A DNA stretch of 64,000 nt from Nocardioides alcanivorans (GTDB taxonomy: Bacteria; Actinomycetota; Actinomycetes; Propionibacteriales; Nocardioidaceae), in the NCBI RefSeq assembly GCF_021555175.1, contig NZ_JAKGRW010000056.1, positions 59,246 through 123,245 on the forward strand. Direction: 5' to 3'. Shown here one piece after another: positions 35,296-43,667 of this stretch. Position 1 is the stretch's first letter. Each line of letters opens with the position of its first letter. The position numbers were made by a program, and so were the translations under genes. The notes below the pieces were generated by a model. It did not search any database, was not told the origin of the DNA, and saw only the letters and a list, made by a program, of their open reading frames with translations.

Positions 35296-35299
35296 CTCC

Positions 35300-35357
35300 T
35301 TCGATGGAGTGAATCTGCTCGGGGCTCCACGAAACGCAGCAGGTTCACTCCATCGAA
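35300..35357. repeat. TTCGATGGAG hairpin element, copy 3 (perfect arms), possible bidirectional terminator
   Basis: TTCGATGGAGTGAA at 35300-35313 pairs perfectly with TTCACTCCATCGAA at 35344-35357. It sits between the convergent pssA (stop 35295) and secreted protein gene (stop 35381). Confidence 0.9.
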
Positions 35358-35380
35358 GCGGCCAGTCGTCGGCCAGCGGC

Positions 35381-35986
35381 TCAGCGCATCTTCTTCGCGG
35401 CCAACTTGACCAGCTTGTTGTACTTCTTGGTGTTGATCTTCCGCATGTCCGCGACCGTGACCATGGCGACCCGCTTGCCCTGTCGCACGACGGCGATGGC
35501 GCCGCGCATGGACATGCCCTCCTGCGTCATGCGCATCGACATGCCGACCCGTTGCTGGCCCACCTTGGGGAGGTTGCGTGAGGAGACCTTGATCTTGAAG
35601 CCGTCCTCCTTGAAGCTCCGGCACTTCTTGACGAACGTGCGGAAGGCGTTGGTCGCCTTCCTTGCCTTGGCCTTGCTGCCCACCTCGACGACCTGGGCCG
35701 TCACCGCGATCGGCCACCCGTCGAAGGTGAACAGGTCGATGCTGCGCCCGGAGTTCCCCTTGACCACGGCCTCGCCCTCGCACCCCTTGGGATAGGACAG
35801 TCGCGGAGACTTGCGGGTGGTGCTCTCCGCGTCCGTCATCGAGGGGAAGATCGCGGTGATCTCATCGCCGGTCGGCAGGTTGTCTCCGGTGACCTTGGCA
35901 GCGTGTGCCTGGGGGCCGACCAGGGTCAGCGAGACGACGAGCGCAGTGACCAGTCCGGTCAAGGCGGAGAGACGGAGATGTTTCAA
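35381..35986 (-). CDS. Secreted protein of unknown function (sensor-domain-like)
   Basis: 201 residues with a signal peptide (ALTGLVTALVVSLTLVGPQA, cut after AHA). The mature part starts KVTGDNLPTGDEITAIFPSM, and has a cysteine in PKGCEGEAVV and another in VKKCRSFKEDGF that may form a disulfide. The alternating pattern TFDGWPIAVTAQVVEVGSKA, then AMVTVADMRK, recalls the extracellular PknH-like sensor domain found in actinobacterial lipoproteins, though no lipobox is present. The C-terminus is lysine-rich (NTKKYNKLVKLAAKKMR). Start ATG 35986. Function is unknown; binding to the wall surface is a guess. Confidence 0.65.
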   Translation of the reverse strand: MKHLRLSALTGLVTALVVSLTLVGPQAHAAKVTGDNLPTGDEITAIFPSMTDAESTTRKSPRLSYPKGCEGEAVVKGNSGRSIDLFTFDGWPIAVTAQVVEVGSKAKARKATNAFRTFVKKCRSFKEDGFKIKVSSRNLPKVGQQRVGMSMRMTQEGMSMRGAIAVVRQGKRVAMVTVADMRKINTKKYNKLVKLAAKKMR

Positions 35987-36102
35987 GGTTCATCCTTCGG
36001 GTTCGATCGACCTCGATCGAGGCCGCCGGCGCAGTCTATGAGCGGTTGCGTGCTTTCGGACCGTTTTGGTTGCAGTTGCCAGCGACACCGAGGTGCCGTC
36101 CC

Positions 36103-37275
36103 TCACTCCACCGCGAGGGCGAGCGTCGCCTCCAGCACGAACTGCGGATCACCCAGGCGGTCGCCGTACAGCTCGCGAAGCTTGCCCACGCGGTAGCGCA
36201 CGGTCTGCGGGTGCACGAAGAGCGCGGCGGCGATGTCGTCGCGGCGGCCCTGGTGGAGGAGCCACGCGCGCAGGGTCTCGACGAGCTTCTCCACGGTGGA
36301 GGGACGCAGGTCGGCGAGGGGAGCCAGCACCCGGGCGCGCAGGTCCGCGAGCGCTTCTGCGTCGGCGGTCACCACGAGTGAGGCGAGGAGCTCGTCGCTG
36401 TCGACCGGGCCGTGCGGCTCGCGGAGGTCGAGTGCCCGCACCGCGCGTTGGTACGACGCCACTGCGGTCAGCCAGGGCCGGCTCGGCCCGACCGCCGCCT
36501 CGCGGTCGGAGATCGCCTGCACGATGGAGCGGCGGTCGTGGGCGGAGAGGTCGGGCACCAGCAGGACCGCCAGGTCGGGGCGGTCGTCGAGTCCGGGGGC
36601 GTTGGACGCCCGCAGCGTGTGGGCATCGGTGAGGGTCCGGACGGTGCCGGAGATCGATTCGGGGATGACGAGGGCGGTGAGCGTGGTCGGCGTCGGCCAG
36701 TCGGCGCGTTCGGCGAGAGTGTCGAGGAGCTCGGGATCGGTCAGGGTGAGGAGGCTGTCGGCGAGCCGTTCGAGGTGACGCTCGCGCACCCGCCCGGAGC
36801 TGTTGAGCTCGTCGGCGTGCCCGGAGACGCTCGCTGCCGAGAGCTGGTCGATGTATTCGAAGACGAACTCCGCGAAGCCGGCCAAATCCTCGGAGGAGAC
36901 CCCGGCCTCGACAGCAGTGAGGCTGAGCTCGTGCCACGCCGTCCGGGCCCCCACCCGGTAGGCGGCGGCGAGCGCGTCCATCGCGCGGCCGCTGCGGGCC
37001 TCACCCCGGCCGAGGGCGTACGCCGCCTCGAACACCGATGCCACCCGGGCACGGCTCTCGGCGATGTCGTCGGTGGAGGCCATGTCGAGGAACCCGCCCA
37101 GGGCGAGGGCCACGGCGGTCTCGATGTTGCGTCCCATCCGGCCCCGGAAGGGTTCGGAATAGGAGGGGACCTCGCGGATGACGGCGGCGACCACCCGCTC
37201 GGCGGCGCCGGACAACTGGGTGCGCATCGCCGCGACCACCGGCTGCGGCAGTCGGAGACCGGAGTCCGTGGCCAT
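36103..37275 (-). CDS. PucR-family transcriptional regulator
   Basis: 390 residues. The C-terminal DNA-binding region is diagnostic: VEKLVETLRAWLLHQGRRDD, IAAALFVHPQTVRYRVGKLR, ELYGDRLGDPQFVLEATLAL, the PucR HTH_30 domain. The N-terminal half contains a RsbRD-like helical domain (VIREVPSYSEPFRGRMGRNI, YALGRGEARSGRAMDALAAA). The middle resembles a GGDEF-like domain (VIPESISGTVRTLTDAHTL, VLLVPDLSAHDRRSIVQAI). ATG 37275 follows GGAG and is preferred to GTG 37296. It is divergent from the reductase-desaturase operon and probably controls it, as seen for other actinobacterial desaturase loci with adjacent regulators. Confidence 0.9.
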   Translation of the reverse strand: MATDSGLRLPQPVVAAMRTQLSGAAERVVAAVIREVPSYSEPFRGRMGRNIETAVALALGGFLDMASTDDIAESRARVASVFEAAYALGRGEARSGRAMDALAAAYRVGARTAWHELSLTAVEAGVSSEDLAGFAEFVFEYIDQLSAASVSGHADELNSSGRVRERHLERLADSLLTLTDPELLDTLAERADWPTPTTLTALVIPESISGTVRTLTDAHTLRASNAPGLDDRPDLAVLLVPDLSAHDRRSIVQAISDREAAVGPSRPWLTAVASYQRAVRALDLREPHGPVDSDELLASLVVTADAEALADLRARVLAPLADLRPSTVEKLVETLRAWLLHQGRRDDIAAALFVHPQTVRYRVGKLRELYGDRLGDPQFVLEATLALAVE

Positions 37276-37375
37276 GAGTTCTCCTTCGTTGTTCACTCCT
37301 GACGAACAAAAGAGTACAGCTGATTCACGCGCGCAAGGTCATGAGTTAACTCCCGCAACGATGGACCATGGACAC

Positions 37376-38512
37376 ATGAGCACGATCGCAGCACCTCAGG
37401 GCCTCGTTCATCGGGGTCGACGCGTCCGGGACGTCTTGACCCGGGCCGTCGAGGCGGCCACAACGCCGCTCCTGCCGGCCGACTACCTCGACCTCTTCGC
37501 CCCGCTCCGTTCCGGCGCCGACCTGCGTGGTCGGATCGTGTCCGTCCACATGGAGACTGCCGACGCAGCCACGATCGAGATCAAGCCCGGCGCCGACTGG
37601 GCCGGCCACGTGCCGGGGCAGTACCTGCGCATCGGCGTCGACGTCGACGGGGTCCGCCAGTGGCGCGCCTACTCGCTGACCCACGGTCCCCGCCGTGACG
37701 GGCTCATCTCGATCACCGTCAAGGCCGTGCCCGATGGGGTGGTCAGCAACCACCTCGTCCACCAGTCGCGTCCGGGCACCTTGGTGCACCTCGAGCAGGC
37801 CAGCGGCGACTTCGTGCTGCCGCCGCTGACCGGGGCGCAGAAGTTCCTCTTCATCACCGCCGGCTCCGGCGTCACGCCGGTCATCGGCATGTTGCGCAAC
37901 CTCTTCCCCGTGACCGACAGCGGCGTCGTGCACACGCACGACGACCTCGACATCACCGTCGTGCACGTGGCGCCGAGCGAGCCCGACTCGATCTTCATCG
38001 CCAACCTGCGTGAGCTCGCCGAGGACGGTGCGATCAACCTGGTCGCGCGTTATGACGACGTGCACGGCGTGCTCGACGTCGACGACCTCGAGTCGCTGGT
38101 TCCCGACCTGGGCGAGCGGTCGACGTACGCCTGTGGTCCTGGTGGTCTGCTCGACGCGCTGGGCGCGCACCACGAGGCCCGCGGGCTGGAGCTCTTCACC
38201 GAGCAGTTCCGCCCGGTGACGCTGGTCGCCGGCGAAGGAGGCACCGTCCGCCTCGAGGCGTCCGAGGTGGAGATCGAGCTCGACGGCTCCACCACGATCC
38301 TCGATGCCGCCGAAGCGGCTGGCGTGCTCATGCCGAGCGGCTGCCGGATGGGCATCTGCATGGGCTGCGTGCTGCCGATGCGCGAAGGCACGGTGCGCGA
38401 TCTGCGCAACGGAGAGCTCACACGCGCGATCCCCGGCGAGACCGACCCGGGCGGCGTACCCATCCAGACCTGCATCAGCGCACCTGCTGGCGCCTGCCAC
38501 ATCTCCCACTGA
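37376..38512 (+). CDS. Ferredoxin-NADP reductase-like flavoprotein with C-terminal 2Fe-2S domain
   Basis: Electron-transfer protein of 378 residues passing electrons from NAD(P)H through FAD and an iron-sulfur cluster. The FAD site is RAYSLTHGPR, nucleotide binding is FITAGSGVTPVIGMLRN, and the closing YACGPGGLLDAL precedes a plant-type 2Fe-2S ferredoxin domain with CRMGICMGC and a distal Cys in PIQTCIS. The layout matches mycobacterial Rv3230c, the known partner of the DesA3 stearoyl-CoA desaturase. ATG 37376 is chosen; ATG 37361 is possible. The desaturase gene follows 68 bases later, so partnership in one operon is strongly suggested. Confidence 0.9.
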   Translation: MSTIAAPQGLVHRGRRVRDVLTRAVEAATTPLLPADYLDLFAPLRSGADLRGRIVSVHMETADAATIEIKPGADWAGHVPGQYLRIGVDVDGVRQWRAYSLTHGPRRDGLISITVKAVPDGVVSNHLVHQSRPGTLVHLEQASGDFVLPPLTGAQKFLFITAGSGVTPVIGMLRNLFPVTDSGVVHTHDDLDITVVHVAPSEPDSIFIANLRELAEDGAINLVARYDDVHGVLDVDDLESLVPDLGERSTYACGPGGLLDALGAHHEARGLELFTEQFRPVTLVAGEGGTVRLEASEVEIELDGSTTILDAAEAAGVLMPSGCRMGICMGCVLPMREGTVRDLRNGELTRAIPGETDPGGVPIQTCISAPAGACHISH

Positions 38513-38580
38513 CTCCGATCGGTGGTCGACCTCGTCGAAGCCACCGGCCCTCCCACCGCCCCCAGCGAAGGAAGCCCCAC

Positions 38581-39825
38581 ATGACCACGATCACCCAGAA
38601 GCCCACAAACCCGACCGCCCACATGACGCCGGAAGACATCGAGCAGCTCGGTGCCGAGCTCGACGCCATCCGTCAGGAGGTGCTCGACACCCGCGGTGAG
38701 CGCGACGCGAAATACATCCGTCGGGTGGTCGACGTGCAGCGCAAGCTCGAGCTGGGCAGCCGCGCAGTGCTGCTCTTCAGCGCGCTGCCGCCTGCCTGGC
38801 TGATCGGCACCGCCGGCCTGAGCGTGGCGAAAATCCTCGAGAACATGGAGATCGGCCACAACGTCATGCATGGCCAGTGGGACTGGATGCGTGACCCGAA
38901 GATCCACTCGACCACCTGGGAGTGGGACAACGCTTCGACCGCCGAGGGCTGGAAGCACTCGCACAACCAAGTGCACCACACCTACACGAACATCGTCGGC
39001 AAGGACAACGACCTCGGTTACGGCATCATGCGCGTCGACGAGGAGCAGCGCTGGGCGCCGATGCACCTCGGTCAGCCGGCGTGGGCCTTCATCAATGCCT
39101 GCTTCTTCGAGTACGGCATCGCTGCCTACGACCTCGAGCTCGGCAAGAACCTGCGCATCCCCAAGGAGAAGCGGTCCGAGGACTTCAAGCGTCGCGCCAA
39201 GGACACGCTCCGCAAGATTCGCAAGCAGGCCACCAAGGACTACGTTGTCCACCCGGCCCTGTCGATTCCGACCGGCTCCTTCCTGCCGACCCTGGCCGCC
39301 AACTTCGTGGCGAACCTCGTGCGCAACGTGTGGTCCAACTCCGTCATCATGTGCGGTCACTTCCCCGAGGGCGTTGAGACCTTCGAGCGGGCATCGATCC
39401 CGGAGAAGGAGACTCGCGGCGAGTGGTACCTGCGCCAGATGCTCGGCTCCGCCAACATCTCCGGCTCCAAAGCCATGCACCTGATGACCGGCAACCTGTC
39501 GCACCAGATCGAGCACCACCTCTTCCCCGACCTGCCGAGCAACCGCTACGCCGAGGTTGCCCCCAAGGTGAAGGCGCTGTTCGAGAAGTACGACCTCAAC
39601 TACCACGAGGCGCCGCTGCCCGCCCAGGTCGCCAGCGCCTGGCACAAGGTCTTCCGCCTCTCCCTGCCCAACGGCTGGATGGCAGAGACCAACATCAAGA
39701 ACCTGCCCCGCCAGCTCGGCGTGCTCAAGAAGCTCACCACCGGCGGTCCCCGGGTCCGTCGCGCCTACGACGCCGCCCAGCGTCGCGCCACCCGCCAGCG
39801 CCGTGAGGCCGCCCAAGCCGCCTGA
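38581..39825 (+). CDS. Acyl-CoA / fatty acid desaturase (DesA3-like)
   Basis: Membrane di-iron desaturase of 414 residues that inserts a double bond in long acyl chains. Three histidine boxes are intact: HNVMH (ILENMEIGHNVMHGQWDW), HSHNQVHH (EGWKHSHNQVHHTYTN) and HQIEHH (LMTGNLSHQIEHHLFPDLPS). Hydrophobic segments lie between boxes (LLFSALPPAWLIGTAGLSV, FVANLVRNVWSNSVIM). The arginine-rich C-terminus (RRAYDAAQRRATRQRREAA) is soluble. Start ATG 38581 after GAAGGAAG. It should receive electrons from the upstream reductase. Substrate chain length and position are not evident from sequence. The gene ends at a palindromic hairpin. Confidence 0.92.
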   Translation: MTTITQKPTNPTAHMTPEDIEQLGAELDAIRQEVLDTRGERDAKYIRRVVDVQRKLELGSRAVLLFSALPPAWLIGTAGLSVAKILENMEIGHNVMHGQWDWMRDPKIHSTTWEWDNASTAEGWKHSHNQVHHTYTNIVGKDNDLGYGIMRVDEEQRWAPMHLGQPAWAFINACFFEYGIAAYDLELGKNLRIPKEKRSEDFKRRAKDTLRKIRKQATKDYVVHPALSIPTGSFLPTLAANFVANLVRNVWSNSVIMCGHFPEGVETFERASIPEKETRGEWYLRQMLGSANISGSKAMHLMTGNLSHQIEHHLFPDLPSNRYAEVAPKVKALFEKYDLNYHEAPLPAQVASAWHKVFRLSLPNGWMAETNIKNLPRQLGVLKKLTTGGPRVRRAYDAAQRRATRQRREAAQAA

Positions 39826-39832
39826 TTCTGGG

Positions 39833-39892
39833 GATCGTCCCTAACAGATTTGTAGTCTCCTCCAGAAAACTACAAATCTGTTAGGGGCGATC
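39833..39892. repeat. 60-nt palindromic element, copy A (CCCTAACAGATTTGTAG family)
   Basis: Arms 39833-39856 and 39869-39892 pair over 24 bp with one mismatch around a 12-base spacer. It starts eight bases after the desaturase stop. Nearly identical arms occur at 49669-49732, also directly after a gene. It could terminate transcription. Confidence 0.9.
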
Positions 39893-39967
39893 GGTCATTT
39901 CCGTGGGGTATGCAGGTGAAGTCCCCGGGGTGCGGGGTGAGGCGCGGCTGCACATCGCGTAGAGTCC

Positions 39968-39990
39968 TTGTTGCAAAGAGTTCGCAACAA
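39968..39990. promoter_or_regulatory. Inverted repeat TTGTTGC-N9-GCAACAA upstream of ABC operon
   Basis: Perfect 7-bp arms at 39968-39974 and 39984-39990, ending 17 bases before the permease start. It does not resemble the iron box (TTAGGTTAGGCTAACCTAA type). It is a candidate operator for the metal-uptake operon. Confidence 0.5.
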
Positions 39991-40006
39991 GGGTGGGGGC
40001 AAGCGG

Positions 40007-41137
40007 GTGACGGTCAACGACACCTCGGTCGTGGCTGCGCCGACCCCGCGTGAGGGCGGCGAATCGTCGCCTCCCAGCCCGGCGCAACTGGCCCGTCGTA
40101 CGGCGTGGCGCACCCGGGTGTGGTTGCTGGGGCTCACGGTGGCAGCGGTGCTCTCCGTCGTCGCCGGCGTGAGCCTGGGTGCGGTCGGCATCCCGTTCGA
40201 CGATGTCGTCCGCGTGGTCGGCCACCACCTCTTCCTCGTTCCTGAGGAGCAGACCTGGTCGGCGCCGCGTGACTCGATCATCTGGGAGGTGCGGCTGCCG
40301 CGGGTGCTGCTCGCGCTGCTCGTCGGCGCGGGCCTCGCGATCTGCGGCATGGCGCTGCAGGGGATGGTGCGCAACATGCTCGCCGACCCCTTCTTGCTCG
40401 GGGTCAACTCGGGCGCCTCCACGGGGGCGGCCGCTGCGATCCTCTTCGGATTCAGTCTCGGCATCGGTGAGCACGTGTTGCCGACGAGCGCGTTCGCCGG
40501 AGCCCTTGCAGCCTCGCTGCTGGTCTACGGCATCGCGCGGACCGGCGGTCGGGTCACCTCGGTGCGACTGCTGCTCGCCGGGGTGACCGTCGGCTACGCG
40601 CTGCAGGCCACCACCAGCTTCCTCATCTTCGCGAGCGATTCCGCAGAAGGTGCCCGTTCGGTCATGTTCTGGCTGCTCGGCTCCCTCTCCCTGGCGGAAT
40701 GGGGCAGCCCGCTCGCCCTCGTCGCGGTTGTCGTGCTGCTCACCGTCGTGCTGCTCACCCTCTCCGGCCGCCAACTCGACGCACTCGCGATCGGAGACGA
40801 GACCGCGCTGACGCTCGGCGTCTCCCCGGAGAAGTTCCGCACCACCCTGCTGGTGCTGGTCGCGCTGTGCATCGGCGTGCTGGTCGCCGCCTCCGGCAGC
40901 ATCGGGTTCGTCGGTCTCGTCGTGCCCCACCTGGCGCGTCGCGCCGTCGGGAGCGCCCACGTCCGCGCGCTCCCGGTGGCGGCACTCATGGGCGGCATCC
41001 TGCTCATCTGGGCCGACATCGCCGCCCGCACCGTCCTCGCGCCGCAGGAGATCCCGATCGGGATCATCACCTCGCTGATCGGGGCGCCCTTCCTTCTCAT
41101 CCTCGTCCGCCGCATGCACGCGAGCAGCGCGGCCTGA
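40007..41137 (+). CDS. Iron-siderophore ABC transporter permease (FecCD family)
   Basis: Membrane permease of 376 residues, first gene of the second siderophore-type operon. Family landmarks are WEVRLPRVLLALLVGAGLAI, GMALQGMVRNMLADPFLLG, VNSGASTGAAAAILF and the coupling-helix region VGLVVPHLARRAVGSAHVRA, with LAPQEIPIGIITSLIGAPFL at the C-terminus. About nine to ten helices. The hydrophilic N-terminal 45 residues are variable. GTG 40007 is chosen as start. It is followed after 18 bases by the binding protein gene. Unlike the operon at the left edge, the gene order is permease, binding protein, ATPase. Confidence 0.92.
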   Translation: MTVNDTSVVAAPTPREGGESSPPSPAQLARRTAWRTRVWLLGLTVAAVLSVVAGVSLGAVGIPFDDVVRVVGHHLFLVPEEQTWSAPRDSIIWEVRLPRVLLALLVGAGLAICGMALQGMVRNMLADPFLLGVNSGASTGAAAAILFGFSLGIGEHVLPTSAFAGALAASLLVYGIARTGGRVTSVRLLLAGVTVGYALQATTSFLIFASDSAEGARSVMFWLLGSLSLAEWGSPLALVAVVVLLTVVLLTLSGRQLDALAIGDETALTLGVSPEKFRTTLLVLVALCIGVLVAASGSIGFVGLVVPHLARRAVGSAHVRALPVAALMGGILLIWADIAARTVLAPQEIPIGIITSLIGAPFLLILVRRMHASSAA

Positions 41138-41155
41138 ACATCAGGAGAAACATTC

Positions 41156-42142
41156 GTGAGCACCCGACGCACTGCTGTTGCTGCCGCCCTGTCGGCTCTC
41201 GTGCTGACCGGCTGCGGGCTGGCCAACGGCAGCGACGACGAGCAGGCGGTGGAGGGAGACAACTTCCCCGTGACGGTGGAGAACTGCGGTGCCGATGTCA
41301 CCTTCAACCGCGCCCCCGAGCGTGTGGTCATGCTCAAGAGCGCTGCCGTGCCGTTCCTCGCCGAGCTCGGCGTGCTTGACCGGGTGAACGCCCGCGGTGG
41401 CGAGTACCCGCGTGAGTACTACGACGACGAGACCTGGGAGCAGCTCAACGAGATCCCGGCACTCACTGGCAAGACCGACTCCGGAGGCCACCTGCTGATC
41501 TCGAAGGAGGTCGTGATCGAGGAGGAGCCCGACCTCGTCCTCGGTGAGGTCGACAACCTCAATCGGGACACCCTCGCCTCGGCGAAGATCCCGCTGCTCG
41601 AGGAGCCTGCCATGTGCGCGCAGGGCATCGACGACCCCGGTTACGACGACGTCGTCAGTCAGCTGCGGCTCTACGGCGAGGTCTTCGACAAGAGCGAGGA
41701 GGCCGACGCCGCCGCGCAGGAGATCGAGGCCAAGGTCGCGGAGCTGTCCGCGACCGCGGAGGGTGAGCAGCGGTCGGCCGCGGTGCTCTTCCCGACGATC
41801 GGCGGCGGCACCACCTATGCCTACGGCAGCAAGAGCATGGCCCAGCCGCAGCTGGAGGCGGCCGGTTTCGACAACGTCTTCGGTGACGCCCACGAACGCG
41901 TCTTCGAGGTCACCCTCGAAGAGCTCCTCGACCGCGATCCTGACGTGATCATCCTGCTGCACAGCACCGGAACGTCGGCGGACGTCACCAAGGCGCTCAC
42001 CGACCTGCCCGGCTCCTCGAGCCTCGCCGCGGTGCGCAACGACGCCGTGATGCCCTTGCTCTTCAACTTCGTCGAGCCGCCGTCGCCGCTCAGCGTGCGT
42101 GGTCTCGAGATGATCCTCGAGCGCTTCGGGGAGAGTCGATGA
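41156..42142 (+). CDS. Siderophore-type ABC transporter substrate-binding lipoprotein
   Basis: Extracytoplasmic binding protein of 328 residues. Lipoprotein signal AVAAALSALVLTGC with the acylated Cys near residue 20. The fold type is class III: NRAPERVVMLKSAAVPFLAE, then EEEPDLVLGEVDNLNR, a long helical linker (EEADAAAQEIEAKVAELSAT) and DPDVIILLHSTGTS. Cysteines are few, and no obvious heme or cobalamin motif is visible. GTG 41156 is the start, preceded by AGGAGAAA. The stop overlaps the ATPase start by four bases. The ligand is unknown; adjacency to a methyltransferase is the only hint. Confidence 0.9.
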   Translation: MSTRRTAVAAALSALVLTGCGLANGSDDEQAVEGDNFPVTVENCGADVTFNRAPERVVMLKSAAVPFLAELGVLDRVNARGGEYPREYYDDETWEQLNEIPALTGKTDSGGHLLISKEVVIEEEPDLVLGEVDNLNRDTLASAKIPLLEEPAMCAQGIDDPGYDDVVSQLRLYGEVFDKSEEADAAAQEIEAKVAELSATAEGEQRSAAVLFPTIGGGTTYAYGSKSMAQPQLEAAGFDNVFGDAHERVFEVTLEELLDRDPDVIILLHSTGTSADVTKALTDLPGSSSLAAVRNDAVMPLLFNFVEPPSPLSVRGLEMILERFGESR

Positions 42143-42915
42143 TCGGTGCCGAGCGACTCAGCCACGCGTACGGCGACCGGCAGGTCGTCGACGGTGTCTC
42201 GCTGACCGCTCGGCCGGGCCGGGTGCTCGGCCTGATCGGCCCCAACGGCAGTGGCAAGACGACGCTGCTGCGGATGCTCTACGGGTCGTTGCGACCCAGT
42301 GCCGGCCGGGTCACCATCGATGATCGCCCGCTCGCGTCGTGGTCGCGACGGGAGTTGGCGCGCAAGGTCGCCGTCGTCGTCCAGGAGTCAGGCACCGAGT
42401 CGACGTTGACCGTCGCCGAGCAGGTGATGCTGGGTCGGCTGCCGCGGCTGGGCACCTTCCAGCGCACGAGCGAGGCCGACCATGCTGTCGTCTCCGATGC
42501 GCTGGCTCGGGTGGGCGCCACGCACCTGGCCGGCCGACCCTTCACCGCCCTGTCGGGTGGGGAACGCCAGCGAGTGCTGATCGCACGGGCGCTCGCCCAG
42601 CAGGGCGAGTTCCTGCTGCTCGACGAACCTACCAACCACCTCGACATCCGCTACCAGCACGAGGTGCTCGACCTGGTCCGCTCGGTGGCGGACAGCGCCA
42701 TCGTGGTGCTGCACGACCTCAACCTCGCCGCCCGCTACTGCGACGACCTCGTGCTGCTCGACCGGGGCCGGGTCGCCGCAGCCGGCACACCCGACGAGGT
42801 CCTCGATCCTGACCTGCTCGAGCGGGTCTATGCCATCCACGCCAGCCGGACCGACCTCGACGGTCACCCGCAACTGCTCTTCCGACCGATCCACGAATCC
42901 AGGAGCCACGCATGA
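42139..42915 (+). CDS. Siderophore-type ABC transporter ATP-binding protein
   Basis: 258 residues. Walker A GPNGSGKTT near residues 34-42, Q-loop VVVQESGTESTLTV, signature LSGGERQRVLIARAL, Walker B FLLLDEPTNHLD and H-loop VVLHDLNLAARY. The whole sequence follows the FepC/HemV pattern, including RVYAIHAS near the end. The ATG start lies in an ATGA overlap with the binding-protein gene. The stop overlaps the methyltransferase ATG (ATGA, 42912-42915). All four genes of the operon are thus tightly coupled. Completes a functional importer with the two preceding genes. Confidence 0.94.
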   Translation: MIGAERLSHAYGDRQVVDGVSLTARPGRVLGLIGPNGSGKTTLLRMLYGSLRPSAGRVTIDDRPLASWSRRELARKVAVVVQESGTESTLTVAEQVMLGRLPRLGTFQRTSEADHAVVSDALARVGATHLAGRPFTALSGGERQRVLIARALAQQGEFLLLDEPTNHLDIRYQHEVLDLVRSVADSAIVVLHDLNLAARYCDDLVLLDRGRVAAAGTPDEVLDPDLLERVYAIHASRTDLDGHPQLLFRPIHESRSHA

Positions 42916-43628
42916 CCCTCACCCAGCTCACTTCGGTCCAGGCCAACATGAACGCCTATTGGACCGAACGTGCTCCGCTCTATGACGCCAACCAGCAGCG
43001 TCCCGAGCGTTTCGAGCGCGACGTGGCTGCGTGGTCGCAGATCTGGGGCCAGGCACTGCCTGCCTCACCTGCCGACGTACTCGACCTGGGCACCGGGAGT
43101 GGCTTCGTGGCCTTCGTGCACGCCGGCAACGGCCACCGGGTGACCGCGACCGACCTCTCCGACGGGATGATCGAGATCGCCCGGGCGCGCGCGGCGCAGA
43201 CGCCCAACGCCCCTGACTTCGGCATCGGCGACGCGGTCAGCCCCGACTTCACGCCTGGCAGCTTCGACGCGATCACCAACCGCTACGTCATGTGGACGCT
43301 GCGCGAGCCCGAGGTGGCGCTGGCAAACTGGCGCCGCCTGCTGCGCCCTGGCGGCACGCTGGCCGTGGTCGATTCGACCTGGTTCCCCGAGGGGCTCGAC
43401 CTCAACCCGACCCCGGGCTTCGCCGACTGGTACGACGAGCACGTGCGCAGCGCGCTGCCGCTCGCTGAGGCGTCCACGATCGAGCCCACGGTCGAGGTCG
43501 TGCGCGCCGCCGGCTTCCGTGACGTCACCGTCACCCCGCTGACCTCGATCCTCGAGCTCGACCGTGAGTACGGCGTCGCGCCCGGCCACGACGTGCAACT
43601 GCAGTACCTGGTGCGCGGCACCGCCTGA
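42912..43628 (+). CDS. Class I SAM-dependent methyltransferase in ABC importer operon
   Basis: 238 residues. Methyltransferase type 11 features: motif I DVLDLGTGSGFVAFVHA, acidic end of strand 2 in VTATDLSDGMIEIARARA, post-I DFGIGDAVSPDFTPGSFDAI and the LRPGGTLAVVDSTW loop. An N-terminal stretch (MNAYWTERAPLYDANQQRPE) resembles the lid of small-molecule methyltransferases. Translational coupling to the ABC ATPase suggests it acts on the imported ligand or on its release, but this is an inference. It is also possible that it modifies a metabolite made elsewhere. The operon ends here, facing a convergent gene. Confidence 0.88.
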   Translation: MTLTQLTSVQANMNAYWTERAPLYDANQQRPERFERDVAAWSQIWGQALPASPADVLDLGTGSGFVAFVHAGNGHRVTATDLSDGMIEIARARAAQTPNAPDFGIGDAVSPDFTPGSFDAITNRYVMWTLREPEVALANWRRLLRPGGTLAVVDSTWFPEGLDLNPTPGFADWYDEHVRSALPLAEASTIEPTVEVVRAAGFRDVTVTPLTSILELDREYGVAPGHDVQLQYLVRGTA

Positions 43629-43667
43629 CGGTGCGACCGAGGGCCGAGGTCCTCGGCGCCGGTCGGG

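Noticed and set aside
39968..39990. Iron box (DtxR/IdeR type) upstream of the second ABC operon
   Set aside because: The repeat TTGTTGC-N9-GCAACAA does not match the TTAGGTTAGGCTAACCTAA pattern.
43643..43657. GCCGAGG-T-CCTCGGC hairpin between convergent genes at 43628 and 43668
   Set aside because: Short stem with a one-base centre and no T tract; too weak to call as a terminator.
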